The notes below the pieces were generated by a model that saw only the letters and a program-made list of their open reading frames with translations, was not told the DNA's origin and made no database searches. From Thermoanaerobaculia bacterium (GTDB lineage: Bacteria; Acidobacteriota; Thermoanaerobaculia; Multivoradales; J023): a DNA stretch of 64,000 nucleotides. This document shows, piece after piece, positions 57,522 through 64,000 of this stretch (position 1 is the first letter of the stretch; each line of letters starts with the position of its first letter). A program made the position numbers and the translations under genes. The DNA is taken from positions 144,415-208,414 of the forward strand of contig JALCBJ010000001.1 in the NCBI GenBank assembly GCA_028066595.1. Reading direction: 5' to 3'.

Positions 57522-59020
57522 GCCATATCTCGAACCCGAGAAGAACGCGAGAAGCGATGACGAGAGCCTCTCTTGTCTTGCTTTCTGGAGTCTTGTTGGC
57601 CCTGCCGATGCAGGCTTTCGACCCGGACGCTTGGAACGCCGAGCAGCCCGAGCAACCCGGAGTGATCGTCGTCCGCGGCGCAACCATCTGGACTGCCGCA
57701 GACGACGTTTCTCCCGAAGATGCGGTTCTGGAGAATGCCGACCTGCTGATCCGCGCCGGTGTGATCGAGGCGATCGGCCAGAATCTGCAGGTGCCGTCCG
57801 ACGCGGTGGAGATCGACGGCACCGGCAAGCACGTGACCCCAGGTCTGATCGACGCCCACAGCCATACGGCAGCGTCCGGCGGCTTGAACGAAGGCTCGAA
57901 CAACGTCACCTCCGAGGTGCGCGTGGCGGACGTTCTCAATCCCGAGGACGTCAACCTATATCGTCAGCTCGCGGGTGGCCTCACCATTGCCAACGTGTTG
58001 CACGGCTCCGCCAACGCCATCGGCGGCCAGAATGCCGTGATCAAGCTGCGGTGGGGTCTGGAGGCCGACGGCCTGCTGATGCAAGAGGCGCCTCAGGGCA
58101 TCAAATTCGCCCTTGGCGAGAATCCGAAGCGTTCCAATTTTCGGGCGCCGGAGCCTCGCTATCCGACCACCCGCCAAGGAGTGGAGAAGTCCATTCGCGA
58201 GGCATTCGAGGCGGCGATCGACTACCGCGACGCGCACCAGGCCCACAACAGGGCCCTGAAGATGGGCAAGAAGAACCTCGTCCCACCTCAGCGAGACTTC
58301 CAGCTCGAAGCTTTGGTGGAAATCATGGACGGAACACGGCTCGTGCATGCTCACTCCTATCGCGCCGACGAGATTCTCATGTTGATGGAGGTGGCTGAGG
58401 ACTACGGTTTCACGGTGGCGACCTTTCAGCATGTGCTGGAAGGCTACAAAGTGGCTGACGAGTTGGCAGCGTCCGGCTCCGGCGCGTCGTCCTTCAGCGA
58501 TTGGTGGGCCTATAAGTACGAGGTAATCGATGCCATTCCTCACAACGGCGCGATCATGTGGGACCGCGACGTCCTCGTCTCGTTCAACTCCGACTCCGGC
58601 GAGTTGGCCCGGCGGCTCAATCTGGAGGCGGCAAAGGCCGTGCGTTGGGGCGGCGTGCCGGAGGTTGAAGCGTTGAAGTTCGTCACCCTCAATCCGGCGA
58701 AACAGCTTCAGATCGACAAGTGGGTCGGATCACTGGAACCCGGCAAGCACGGCGACTTCGTGATCTGGAGTGGTCATCCGCTCTCTACCTATAGCCGGGT
58801 CGAGCAGACCTGGGTCGATGGCCGGAAGTACTTCGATCGGCAGACCGATCTAGAGGCTCGTGAAACCATAGCTGCCGAACGGCAAGCATTGTTGCAGGAA
58901 GTCCGTGATTCCGGAGACGAACGGGCAGAGGACGCAGAGGATACGGAGCCTGATCCCGAAGATGTCGACCGAATCGTCGACTCGTACCATGGTCACCCTC
59001 ATCAGGAGTCCGGACGATGA
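57518..59020 (+). CDS. Amidohydrolase family enzyme, metal ligands intact
   Basis: The 500-residue protein starts in an ATGA overlap with GGAGG seven bases upstream. It has a signal peptide (about 1-33), then the composite domain with HxH in TPGLIDAHSHTA (about residue 116), further ligands in LVHAHSYRADEI and ATFQHVLEG, and the final Asp in FNSDSGELARR. It is the only one of the three tandem paralogues with a full active site. Imidazolonepropionase-like or peptidase activity is typical of this type, and the substrate is unknown. It overlaps the third gene by ATGA. Confidence 0.92.
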   Translation: MSHISNPRRTREAMTRASLVLLSGVLLALPMQAFDPDAWNAEQPEQPGVIVVRGATIWTAADDVSPEDAVLENADLLIRAGVIEAIGQNLQVPSDAVEIDGTGKHVTPGLIDAHSHTAASGGLNEGSNNVTSEVRVADVLNPEDVNLYRQLAGGLTIANVLHGSANAIGGQNAVIKLRWGLEADGLLMQEAPQGIKFALGENPKRSNFRAPEPRYPTTRQGVEKSIREAFEAAIDYRDAHQAHNRALKMGKKNLVPPQRDFQLEALVEIMDGTRLVHAHSYRADEILMLMEVAEDYGFTVATFQHVLEGYKVADELAASGSGASSFSDWWAYKYEVIDAIPHNGAIMWDRDVLVSFNSDSGELARRLNLEAAKAVRWGGVPEVEALKFVTLNPAKQLQIDKWVGSLEPGKHGDFVIWSGHPLSTYSRVEQTWVDGRKYFDRQTDLEARETIAAERQALLQEVRDSGDERAEDAEDTEPDPEDVDRIVDSYHGHPHQESGR

Positions 59021-60375
59021 ACCTCGACAAGACAAAGTTGATGCACTTGAGATCGCACCTCGTCTCGAAGACGTCTCATCGGTCGAGTCACAAACCCGTG
59101 TTCTCCACGCTAGCCATGCTCATGATCTTGCTTTCACCGTGGACTCTAGTGGCCCAGGACGGGCCCATCGTGGCACTGGTGGGGGCTACGGTGCACACGG
59201 TGAGCGGCGACGACATCGGGAACGGTACGGTACTCGTCCAAGACGGTCGCATCATCGCAGTCGGGGCCGGTATCGAAACACCCGACGGTGCCGAGGTCGT
59301 CGATCTCTCCGGGAAGCACTTGTACCCAGGCTTCGTGCTCTCGGCTTCTGCACTCGGCCTGACCGAGATCGGGGCCGTGCGTGCTACCAACGACCTCGGT
59401 GAAATCGGCGACAACAATGCCGACGTGCGGGCCGAGGTGGCGTTCAACGCAGACTCGTTGCTGCTTCCCGAAACCATGGCGGGCGGTGTTCTCACGGCCC
59501 ATGTATCCATGAATGGCGGAACGATCACTGGCACCACGGCGGTGATGCGCTTGCATGGCTGGAACTGGCAAGACATGACGATTTCGACCCCCGCAGGAAT
59601 GCGGTTGGACTTCCCGTCCGTCTCGACGGCGGGCGACGATGAAGAGGATGCCGAGTCCAGCTCCGAGGCGATCGAGCAGCTCGACGAACTGATCGAGAAT
59701 GCCGAGCACTACGCAAAAGCCAAGGCGGCAGGCACTGTCGACCACGACCCAAAGATGGAGGGTCTGCTGCCCTTGCTCGAGGGTGAGGTGCCGCTCTACC
59801 TGTTTGCTTACAACAAAGCTCAGATCGAAAAGGCCCTGGATTGGACTGCGGAGAAGGGCCTGGACAACCTGGTGTTGTTCACCGGTCAGGACGCACGCTA
59901 TGTAGCGGAGCGCCTGGCAACGGAGAACATTCCGGTCGTGCTGACAGGCATCCTGTCGCTGCCGTGGCGGGCCTGGGAGGGTTACGACACGCCCTTCACC
60001 ACACCCAGCGTGCTACACGAAGCTGGAGTTCGATTCGCCATCAGCGACTCGGCATCCAGCTTCGGTGCCATGAACTCACGCAACCTGCCTTTCCACGCCG
60101 CTCAGGCTGCTGCCTTCGGCCTGCCGAAAGAAATAGCCCTGCGCAGCGTCACGCTGTCGCCCGCCGAGATTCTCGGCGTCGCCGACCACATCGGCTCGAT
60201 CGACGTGGGCAAAGAGGCCACGTTCTTCGTGTCCAACGGAGATCCCCTGGAGATCCGCACGAGCATCGAGAGGGTATGGGTGCAAGGGCAGGAAGTCGAT
60301 CTGAAGAATCGCCATCAGTACCGGCTGTACGACAAGTACAACAACCGGCCACGGCCTGCAGCGACGTCCGAGTAG
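59017..60375 (+). CDS. Amidohydrolase-like secreted protein, metal ligands lost (third copy)
   Basis: The 452-residue protein (AGGAG eight bases before ATG 59017) has a long n-region and signal segment ending near residue 45. It keeps the composite start (ALVGATVHTVSGDDIGNGTVLVQDGRIIAVG) and end (SPAEILGVADHIGSIDVGKEATF). The HxH site reads YPGFVLSASAL, and no His pair is seen, so it is probably non-catalytic. It is the last gene of the trio and a stable hairpin follows. Confidence 0.85.
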   Translation: MNLDKTKLMHLRSHLVSKTSHRSSHKPVFSTLAMLMILLSPWTLVAQDGPIVALVGATVHTVSGDDIGNGTVLVQDGRIIAVGAGIETPDGAEVVDLSGKHLYPGFVLSASALGLTEIGAVRATNDLGEIGDNNADVRAEVAFNADSLLLPETMAGGVLTAHVSMNGGTITGTTAVMRLHGWNWQDMTISTPAGMRLDFPSVSTAGDDEEDAESSSEAIEQLDELIENAEHYAKAKAAGTVDHDPKMEGLLPLLEGEVPLYLFAYNKAQIEKALDWTAEKGLDNLVLFTGQDARYVAERLATENIPVVLTGILSLPWRAWEGYDTPFTTPSVLHEAGVRFAISDSASSFGAMNSRNLPFHAAQAAAFGLPKEIALRSVTLSPAEILGVADHIGSIDVGKEATFFVSNGDPLEIRTSIERVWVQGQEVDLKNRHQYRLYDKYNNRPRPAATSE

Positions 60376-60396
60376 CCTCGAACGCTTGTTTGTCTC

Positions 60397-60428
60397 GAGC
60401 GCCCGGTGAGTTCACCCGCCGGGCGCTC
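60397..60428. terminator. Bidirectional terminator between amidohydrolase and acyltransferase genes
   Basis: A perfect 10-bp stem (GAGCGCCCGG with CCGGGCGCTC) has a 12-nt loop and lies between two converging genes. T-tracts are weak on both sides. Confidence 0.6.
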
Positions 60429-60430
60429 TG

Positions 60431-61525
60431 TCACGTCACACGGTCTTCGGTGTGCTCCCGAGGCAAGGCTTCCTCGGGTGGGCGTCGTCGCCAGCGTTTG
60501 TGCATCCACACCCACTGTTCGGGACGACGACGTACCTGCTCTTCGATGGCGGCGGTCATCACGGCCGTCGCCTCGGTGATGTCGTCGGGTAGGGACAGCG
60601 GTGGATGGAAGCGGACACAGTGGCTGCCGTCGTTCAGCCGCTCTGAAAAAACGGGCACAACCGCTGCACCGAGGCGCAACGCCAGATCGGCCCCGGCGGT
60701 GGGTGTGTGCGCCGGCCTTCCGAAGAAAGGGACCCAGACGCCATCCGTCTCGATGTCCTGATCGAGGAGCATCACGAGAGCTCCGCCGCTACGCAACACG
60801 CGCAGCATGCCCGAAATCGCGCGCCGCTCACCGCGGGGTAGCGTCACACTGCCGAAGTGGGCACGTAAGTCCTCCGCCACCTGTGCTGCGCCTTCGACCT
60901 GGCGAACCATCGCTGTGAGGCCCAGGCCATGACTGAGGTTGGCGGTGCTTAACATCTCCCAGTTGCCGCAATGCGCGGTGAGTAGAAATACCGCCCGCTT
61001 CGCCCGGCGCAACTCCTCGATGATCTCGAAGCCTTCGACGCGTACGTGGTGCAGTGAGGTTTCAGGGCTACGGCCCCACAGATGGAGCAGCTCCGCGGCG
61101 GCCGTACCCAGGTGAAGGAAGGTCCGTCGCGCCAGCAGACGTCGTTCGGTCTCCGGCATCTCGGGAAACGCGATCGCGAGGTGCGCCAACGCTCGGCTGC
61201 GATCCCGGCCGGACACTATCCACGCCAAACGTCCGAGCATGCGGCCGACGCGTTGGGCTCCGCCCCAGGTCAAGGCGCCGAAGCCGAAGCGCATGGAGCG
61301 CAAGGCCGGCTCGAGCCAGATCGTGCGCAGCCGCCGGCGCCAGCGTTTCCATCGGGATGCCGCTTCGGCCTGCTCCACAGCGGCTCGCTCCACGTCGGCC
61401 TGCTCCGCGTCGGCCTGCTCCGCGTCGGCCTGCTCCGCGTCGGCCTGCTCCACGTCGGCCTGCTCCACGTCGGCCTGCTCCACGATCAACCGTCGAGGGA
61501 ATAGTGCGCCATGACACGCTGCCAT
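60431..61525 (-). CDS. Lipid A biosynthesis acyltransferase (LpxL/HtrB family)
   Basis: The enzyme transfers an acyl chain to lipid A at the inner membrane. From ATG 61525 it is 364 residues. The HxxxxD-type motif of the family appears as LTAHCGNWEM (H...N..E) near residue 196, with LLDQDIETDGVWVPFFG further on. The first 55 residues contain a pentapeptide repeat (VEQAD/AEQAD) encoded by a 15-bp tandem repeat, absent from typical LpxL. TTG 61489 and GTG 61483 are alternative starts, and none has a Shine-Dalgarno. It overlaps kdsC by 40 bp. Confidence 0.85.
   Translation of the reverse strand: MAACHGALFPRRLIVEQADVEQADVEQADAEQADAEQADAEQADVERAAVEQAEAASRWKRWRRRLRTIWLEPALRSMRFGFGALTWGGAQRVGRMLGRLAWIVSGRDRSRALAHLAIAFPEMPETERRLLARRTFLHLGTAAAELLHLWGRSPETSLHHVRVEGFEIIEELRRAKRAVFLLTAHCGNWEMLSTANLSHGLGLTAMVRQVEGAAQVAEDLRAHFGSVTLPRGERRAISGMLRVLRSGGALVMLLDQDIETDGVWVPFFGRPAHTPTAGADLALRLGAAVVPVFSERLNDGSHCVRFHPPLSLPDDITEATAVMTAAIEEQVRRRPEQWVWMHKRWRRRPPEEALPREHTEDRVT
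61388..61484. repeat. 15-bp tandem repeat in the acyltransferase 5' end
   Basis: Six near-identical 15-bp units (CTCCACGTCGGCCTG or CTCCGCGTCGGCCTG) plus a partial seventh run from 61388 to 61484. They are in frame and encode (V/A)EQAD on the minus strand. Being a multiple of 3, copy-number change would keep the frame. Confidence 0.9.
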
Positions 61526-62046
61526 TCCCCACGCGCCCGCAGGATCTGCTCGATCATCTCCCGGGCTGCGCCGTCGCCTCCGTCCCGTGTCAGCACGCGG
61601 TTTACCACCGCTCGAACTTCCGCCACCGCGTCGGCGGGCGCGAAGGAGAGTCCGCATCGGCGAAGTACGGGAAGATCCGGTAGATCGTCGCCGACGAATG
61701 CCACGCGCGACGCCGAAGTGCCCTGGCGTGCCAGGAAAGCATCGAGATCGGCGTCTTTGTCGCCCGAGCCGAGAATCACTTCGTCGATGTCCAGCTCCTC
61801 GGCCCGGAACTCCAGCGGCCGACTTCTGCGCCCGGAGAGAAATCCCAACTTCAGTCCGGCCCTCTGTGCCAGTCGGAATCCGAGCCCGTCTCGCACATTG
61901 AAGGGCTTCACCGTTTCTCCTCGACGGGTATAGATCAGCCGCCCGTCCGTCAGGACGCCGTCCACGTCGAACAGCAGCCACTCCAGAGCCTCCGCCCGCT
62001 GGCGGAAGCCGTCGTCGTCGAAGGTCTGGGTCTCGGTGGCGTCCAT
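61486..62046 (-). CDS. kdsC: 3-deoxy-D-manno-octulosonate 8-phosphate phosphatase KdsC
   Basis: KdsC removes the phosphate from KDO-8-phosphate in the LPS core pathway. The 186-residue protein starts at ATG 62046 and has the HAD motif DVDGVLTDG near residue 27, GFLSGRRS (motif II Ser/Thr region) and VGDDLPDLPVL (motif IV), matching the family's length and arrangement. The adjacent acyltransferase fits the same LPS pathway. TAGACT lies 8 nt before the ATG and no Shine-Dalgarno is seen. It is separated from the next gene by a 313-bp divergent gap. Confidence 0.93.
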   Translation of the reverse strand: MDATETQTFDDDGFRQRAEALEWLLFDVDGVLTDGRLIYTRRGETVKPFNVRDGLGFRLAQRAGLKLGFLSGRRSRPLEFRAEELDIDEVILGSGDKDADLDAFLARQGTSASRVAFVGDDLPDLPVLRRCGLSFAPADAVAEVRAVVNRVLTRDGGDGAAREMIEQILRARGEWQRVMAHYSLDG

Positions 62047-62359
62047 GGCGGACCAGTCTAGTGCAGGGTTGACCGTCCTTTTGCTTCGTCGGATCTTCGC
62101 GTCGGCGCGCCGGTCAGGACCACGAACTCCTCGAGACAAGCAGGAAGGTCTGATCCAGCGCCGCCTTGGCCCGAGCTCGGTTCAGACCGCGTCCCGCCGG
62201 AGAGCTCTCGCGATCGCTGCCTCCAGCCTTTCGCGGGTAGACCCTTGTTTCGATTCACGACAGGGGTGGTCGATCGATGCTGGCGTGGCGGGGCGCGAGG
62301 ACATCTCGCGTATTTCCAACACGACGGGTCTCCCACCAACCACGAGAGCGGGGTATCGG
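62047..62359. other. Divergent intergenic region
   Basis: This 313-bp region lies between kdsC (minus) and the secreted repeat protein (plus). Apart from the TAGACT hexamer before kdsC I see no RNA gene, terminator or convincing promoter. The open frame running from 62036 is not supported. Confidence 0.4.
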
Positions 62360-63598
62360 ATGTACAAGGCGGGAAAGGTCGTTGCGATCGGCTTTGGTTT
62401 CGCGCTGATTGGCGCCAGCAGTGTCCATGGCGAGCCGGTGCCGGTCGGCGAGCCGTTCCAGGTGAACATCTACACCACCAGTTGGCAGGACGCGCCCAGC
62501 GTCGCTGCTACCGATTCAGGGAACTTCTTGATCTTCTGGGAGAGTCGCGGTCAGGACGGAGAGTTCGAAGGCATCTACGGCCGCCGCTACGACAGCTCCG
62601 GAATGCCGCAGACAGGCGAGATGCCGGTCAACTCATTCACCGCCAGCTCCCAGGGAGGGCCGAAGGCGTTGGTGGGTCCCCAGGGTCCCGTCGTCGTGTG
62701 GCGTGACGGCGCCTTCGACGGCGACTCTGGCTCGATCATGGTGAAGCTCGTCGGCGACGACGAGTTCTTGGTCAACACTCACACCACCGGTAACCACATG
62801 TTTCCGGATCTGGCCATGGATGCTCAGGGTGACTTCGTCGTGGTGTGGGACAACGACGACGACCAAGACGGAGATGGTCGCGGCGTCTTCGCCCAGCGAT
62901 TCGACTCGGCCGGCGGATTGGCGGGGTCGGAGTTCCAGGTGAACACCACCACGACCGGGTTCCAGGAGCTGCCTGCGGTCGATGGCATCGGCGACGGCCG
63001 CTTCGTGGTCGTGTGGAACGCCGACGCGGGTAGCGACGATCGAGTGATGGCGCAGCGTTTCGCCTCCGACGGATCGAAGCAGGGCGCGGAGATCACCGTC
63101 AACGCACCGAGCTACGACCGCAACGATCCGGACGTGGCCATGGCTACGGACGGTAGCTTTGTGGTGGTTTGGAAGTCCTACGTCGATCCCACGTACGAGA
63201 TCTACAGTCGTCGTTTCGATTCGAACGGCGATCCGACCACGACGGGTCTACCCGTGGCGTCGACACCGGGCGTGGGTGGCTACCAGCCGTCGATCCGTCG
63301 GGACCCCGACGGCGACTTTCTCGTGTTGTGGAACGACGGTGCCGGCGCCCTCCGAATGCGCCGACTGAGCGCCGACGGTGTAGCGGCCGGTGCAGGAACC
63401 ACCGTCGCGCCAGGGGGCTTCGACGCTGAGATCGCCTTCACCGATAGCGCGGACTACGCCGGCCTCGTGACGTGGGTCGAAGTTGACACCGACGGAGACA
63501 GCTTGGGGATTTTCGCTCGACGGGTGGTGGAGTCTCAGATCTTTGTCGATGGCTTCGAATTGGGGAATACGAGCGCTTGGTCGGTGGTGACTCCTTGA
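62360..63598 (+). CDS. Secreted repeat protein, beta-propeller-like, with DGFE C-terminus
   Basis: From ATG 62360 the product is 412 residues: a signal peptide (about 1-24), then about six repeats of 45-50 residues with the pattern P-x-VA...GDFVVVW...D...G-x2-QRFDS-G...F-VN, typical of a secreted beta-propeller. It ends with FVDGFELGNTSAWS, close to a C-terminal motif I recognise from other secreted proteins of such bacteria, possibly a sorting tag. No ligand is known. A stretch of 305 bp with no gene follows. Confidence 0.82.
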   Translation: MYKAGKVVAIGFGFALIGASSVHGEPVPVGEPFQVNIYTTSWQDAPSVAATDSGNFLIFWESRGQDGEFEGIYGRRYDSSGMPQTGEMPVNSFTASSQGGPKALVGPQGPVVVWRDGAFDGDSGSIMVKLVGDDEFLVNTHTTGNHMFPDLAMDAQGDFVVVWDNDDDQDGDGRGVFAQRFDSAGGLAGSEFQVNTTTTGFQELPAVDGIGDGRFVVVWNADAGSDDRVMAQRFASDGSKQGAEITVNAPSYDRNDPDVAMATDGSFVVVWKSYVDPTYEIYSRRFDSNGDPTTTGLPVASTPGVGGYQPSIRRDPDGDFLVLWNDGAGALRMRRLSADGVAAGAGTTVAPGGFDAEIAFTDSADYAGLVTWVEVDTDGDSLGIFARRVVESQIFVDGFELGNTSAWSVVTP

Positions 63599-63903
63599 GT
63601 CCAGGTCTTCGCGTGGTCGCTCTCCCGACCCACGTTCGACAGGCGTAGATCGCTCCACCAGCGCCCGCGCGTGGCGGTCGACGTGGTCGATCGCGGTGTC
63701 ATCGCCTCACGTCCAGCTCGTGTTTCGCGTGACAGCGCGGACCATCGACTCCTCAGATCTTCGAGTTTGGCTGATCAGGTTTGCCTCGATCCGGCGCGTA
63801 AAGGTGCATCTCAGCCGGCGTCGCAAGGTAGCTCCTCACCCGAGCGCCTTCGTGCCGGCACCTACTGTGCCGATCGCGGCAAACCAACTCGAAAGGAGAT
63901 CTC
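63599..63903 (+). other. Intergenic region
   Basis: I see no gene, RNA or terminator in this 305-bp stretch before the final partial gene, apart from the AAAGGAGA ribosome site at its end. Confidence 0.4.
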
Positions 63904-64000
63904 ATGAGAAGACGTCTGATCATCGCACTCGTCCTGGTGTGGGCCGGCAGCTCCGCGAGCCACGCCACCTTGATTCCAACCGAGCAGCTCGAGCAGTTCT
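63904..64000 (+). CDS. Secreted protein, truncated by the window end
   Basis: AAAGGAGA lies about six bases before ATG 63904, and the first 32 codons encode a textbook signal peptide (RRRLIIALVLVWAGSSASHA) then TLIPTEQLEQF. The rest lies beyond the window, so no function can be given. This frame is not a shadow of another gene. Confidence 0.75.
   Translation, partial: MRRRLIIALVLVWAGSSASHATLIPTEQLEQF

Noticed and set aside
61388-61484. CRISPR-like array
   Set aside because: The units are contiguous with no spacers and are in frame with the acyltransferase.

Overview
The window is GC-rich bacterial chromosome, densely packed, with no rRNA, tRNA, CRISPR array, insertion sequence or prophage that I can support. 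Several gene families point to Acidobacteriota, perhaps a Thermoanaerobaculia-like lineage: an orphan 825-residue MacB/FtsX-type permease of the 'acidobacterial duplicated orphan permease' kind, an ECF sigma factor of the acidobacterial/planctomycete type coupled to a Ser/Thr kinase with TPRs, a complete alternative complex III operon, DUF4388, CHAT-protease and tandem amidohydrolase genes. The taxonomic call is inference from family content only. KdsC and an LpxL/HtrB-like acyltransferase indicate a Gram-negative envelope.

Layout. 1-6.4 kb: yebC and ruvC (ruvC appears to use a CTG start behind a good Shine-Dalgarno), then a TolQ/ExbB-ExbD-ExbD-TonB energy-transduction operon behind a long leader, a DUF4388 protein and a periplasmic TPR protein. 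6.5-8.6 kb (minus): biotin carboxylase and a separate biotin carrier protein that together equal the usual one-piece acyl-CoA carboxylase alpha chain. 8.7-22.4 kb: one respiratory operon, ActABCDEF (alternative complex III), a small membrane protein, SCO copper chaperone, and a caa3-type oxidase (CoxB with fused cytochrome c, CoxA of the A2 type, CoxC, CoxD). It has a near-perfect CRP/FNR-like operator upstream and a strong terminator at the end. Quinol electrons would pass through ActB/C/F to the Act cytochromes and on to CuA, heme a and O2.

22.5-28.4 kb: two AraC-type regulators (one frameshifted), a SnoaL-like secreted protein, a GyrI-like protein and the orphan permease. 28.6-34.2 kb: an adenine-nucleotide alpha-hydrolase, an uncharacterised helical protein plus a coupled membrane protein facing a degraded CHAT protease gene, and an esterase-TPR protein. 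34.5-47.4 kb: subtilase, three DinB proteins, MobA, type II NADH dehydrogenase, a nucleotidyltransferase-like protein, a GT51-like transglycosylase, an ArsR-SRPBCC-SRPBCC-DinB operon, phosphodiesterase, a secreted protein and an MDR oxidoreductase. 47.4-53.6 kb: frameshifted TerC, FtsE-FtsX, and the sigma/kinase pair. 53.7-64 kb: secreted lectin-like protein, three overlapping amidohydrolase-like genes of which only the middle one keeps the metal-binding HxH, an acyltransferase with a 15-bp tandem repeat at its N-terminus, KdsC, a repeat-rich secreted protein and the start of another secreted protein cut by the window end.

The most unusual cross-window signal is regulatory. At least six genes without a Shine-Dalgarno have a TANNNT hexamer exactly 6 nt before the ATG, which predicts leaderless transcripts. 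ftsE looks translated by coupling from an 11-codon upstream ORF of the same kind. Other points of note are the recurring His-ending tails on respiratory-operon proteins and several single-base frameshifts in otherwise normal genes.
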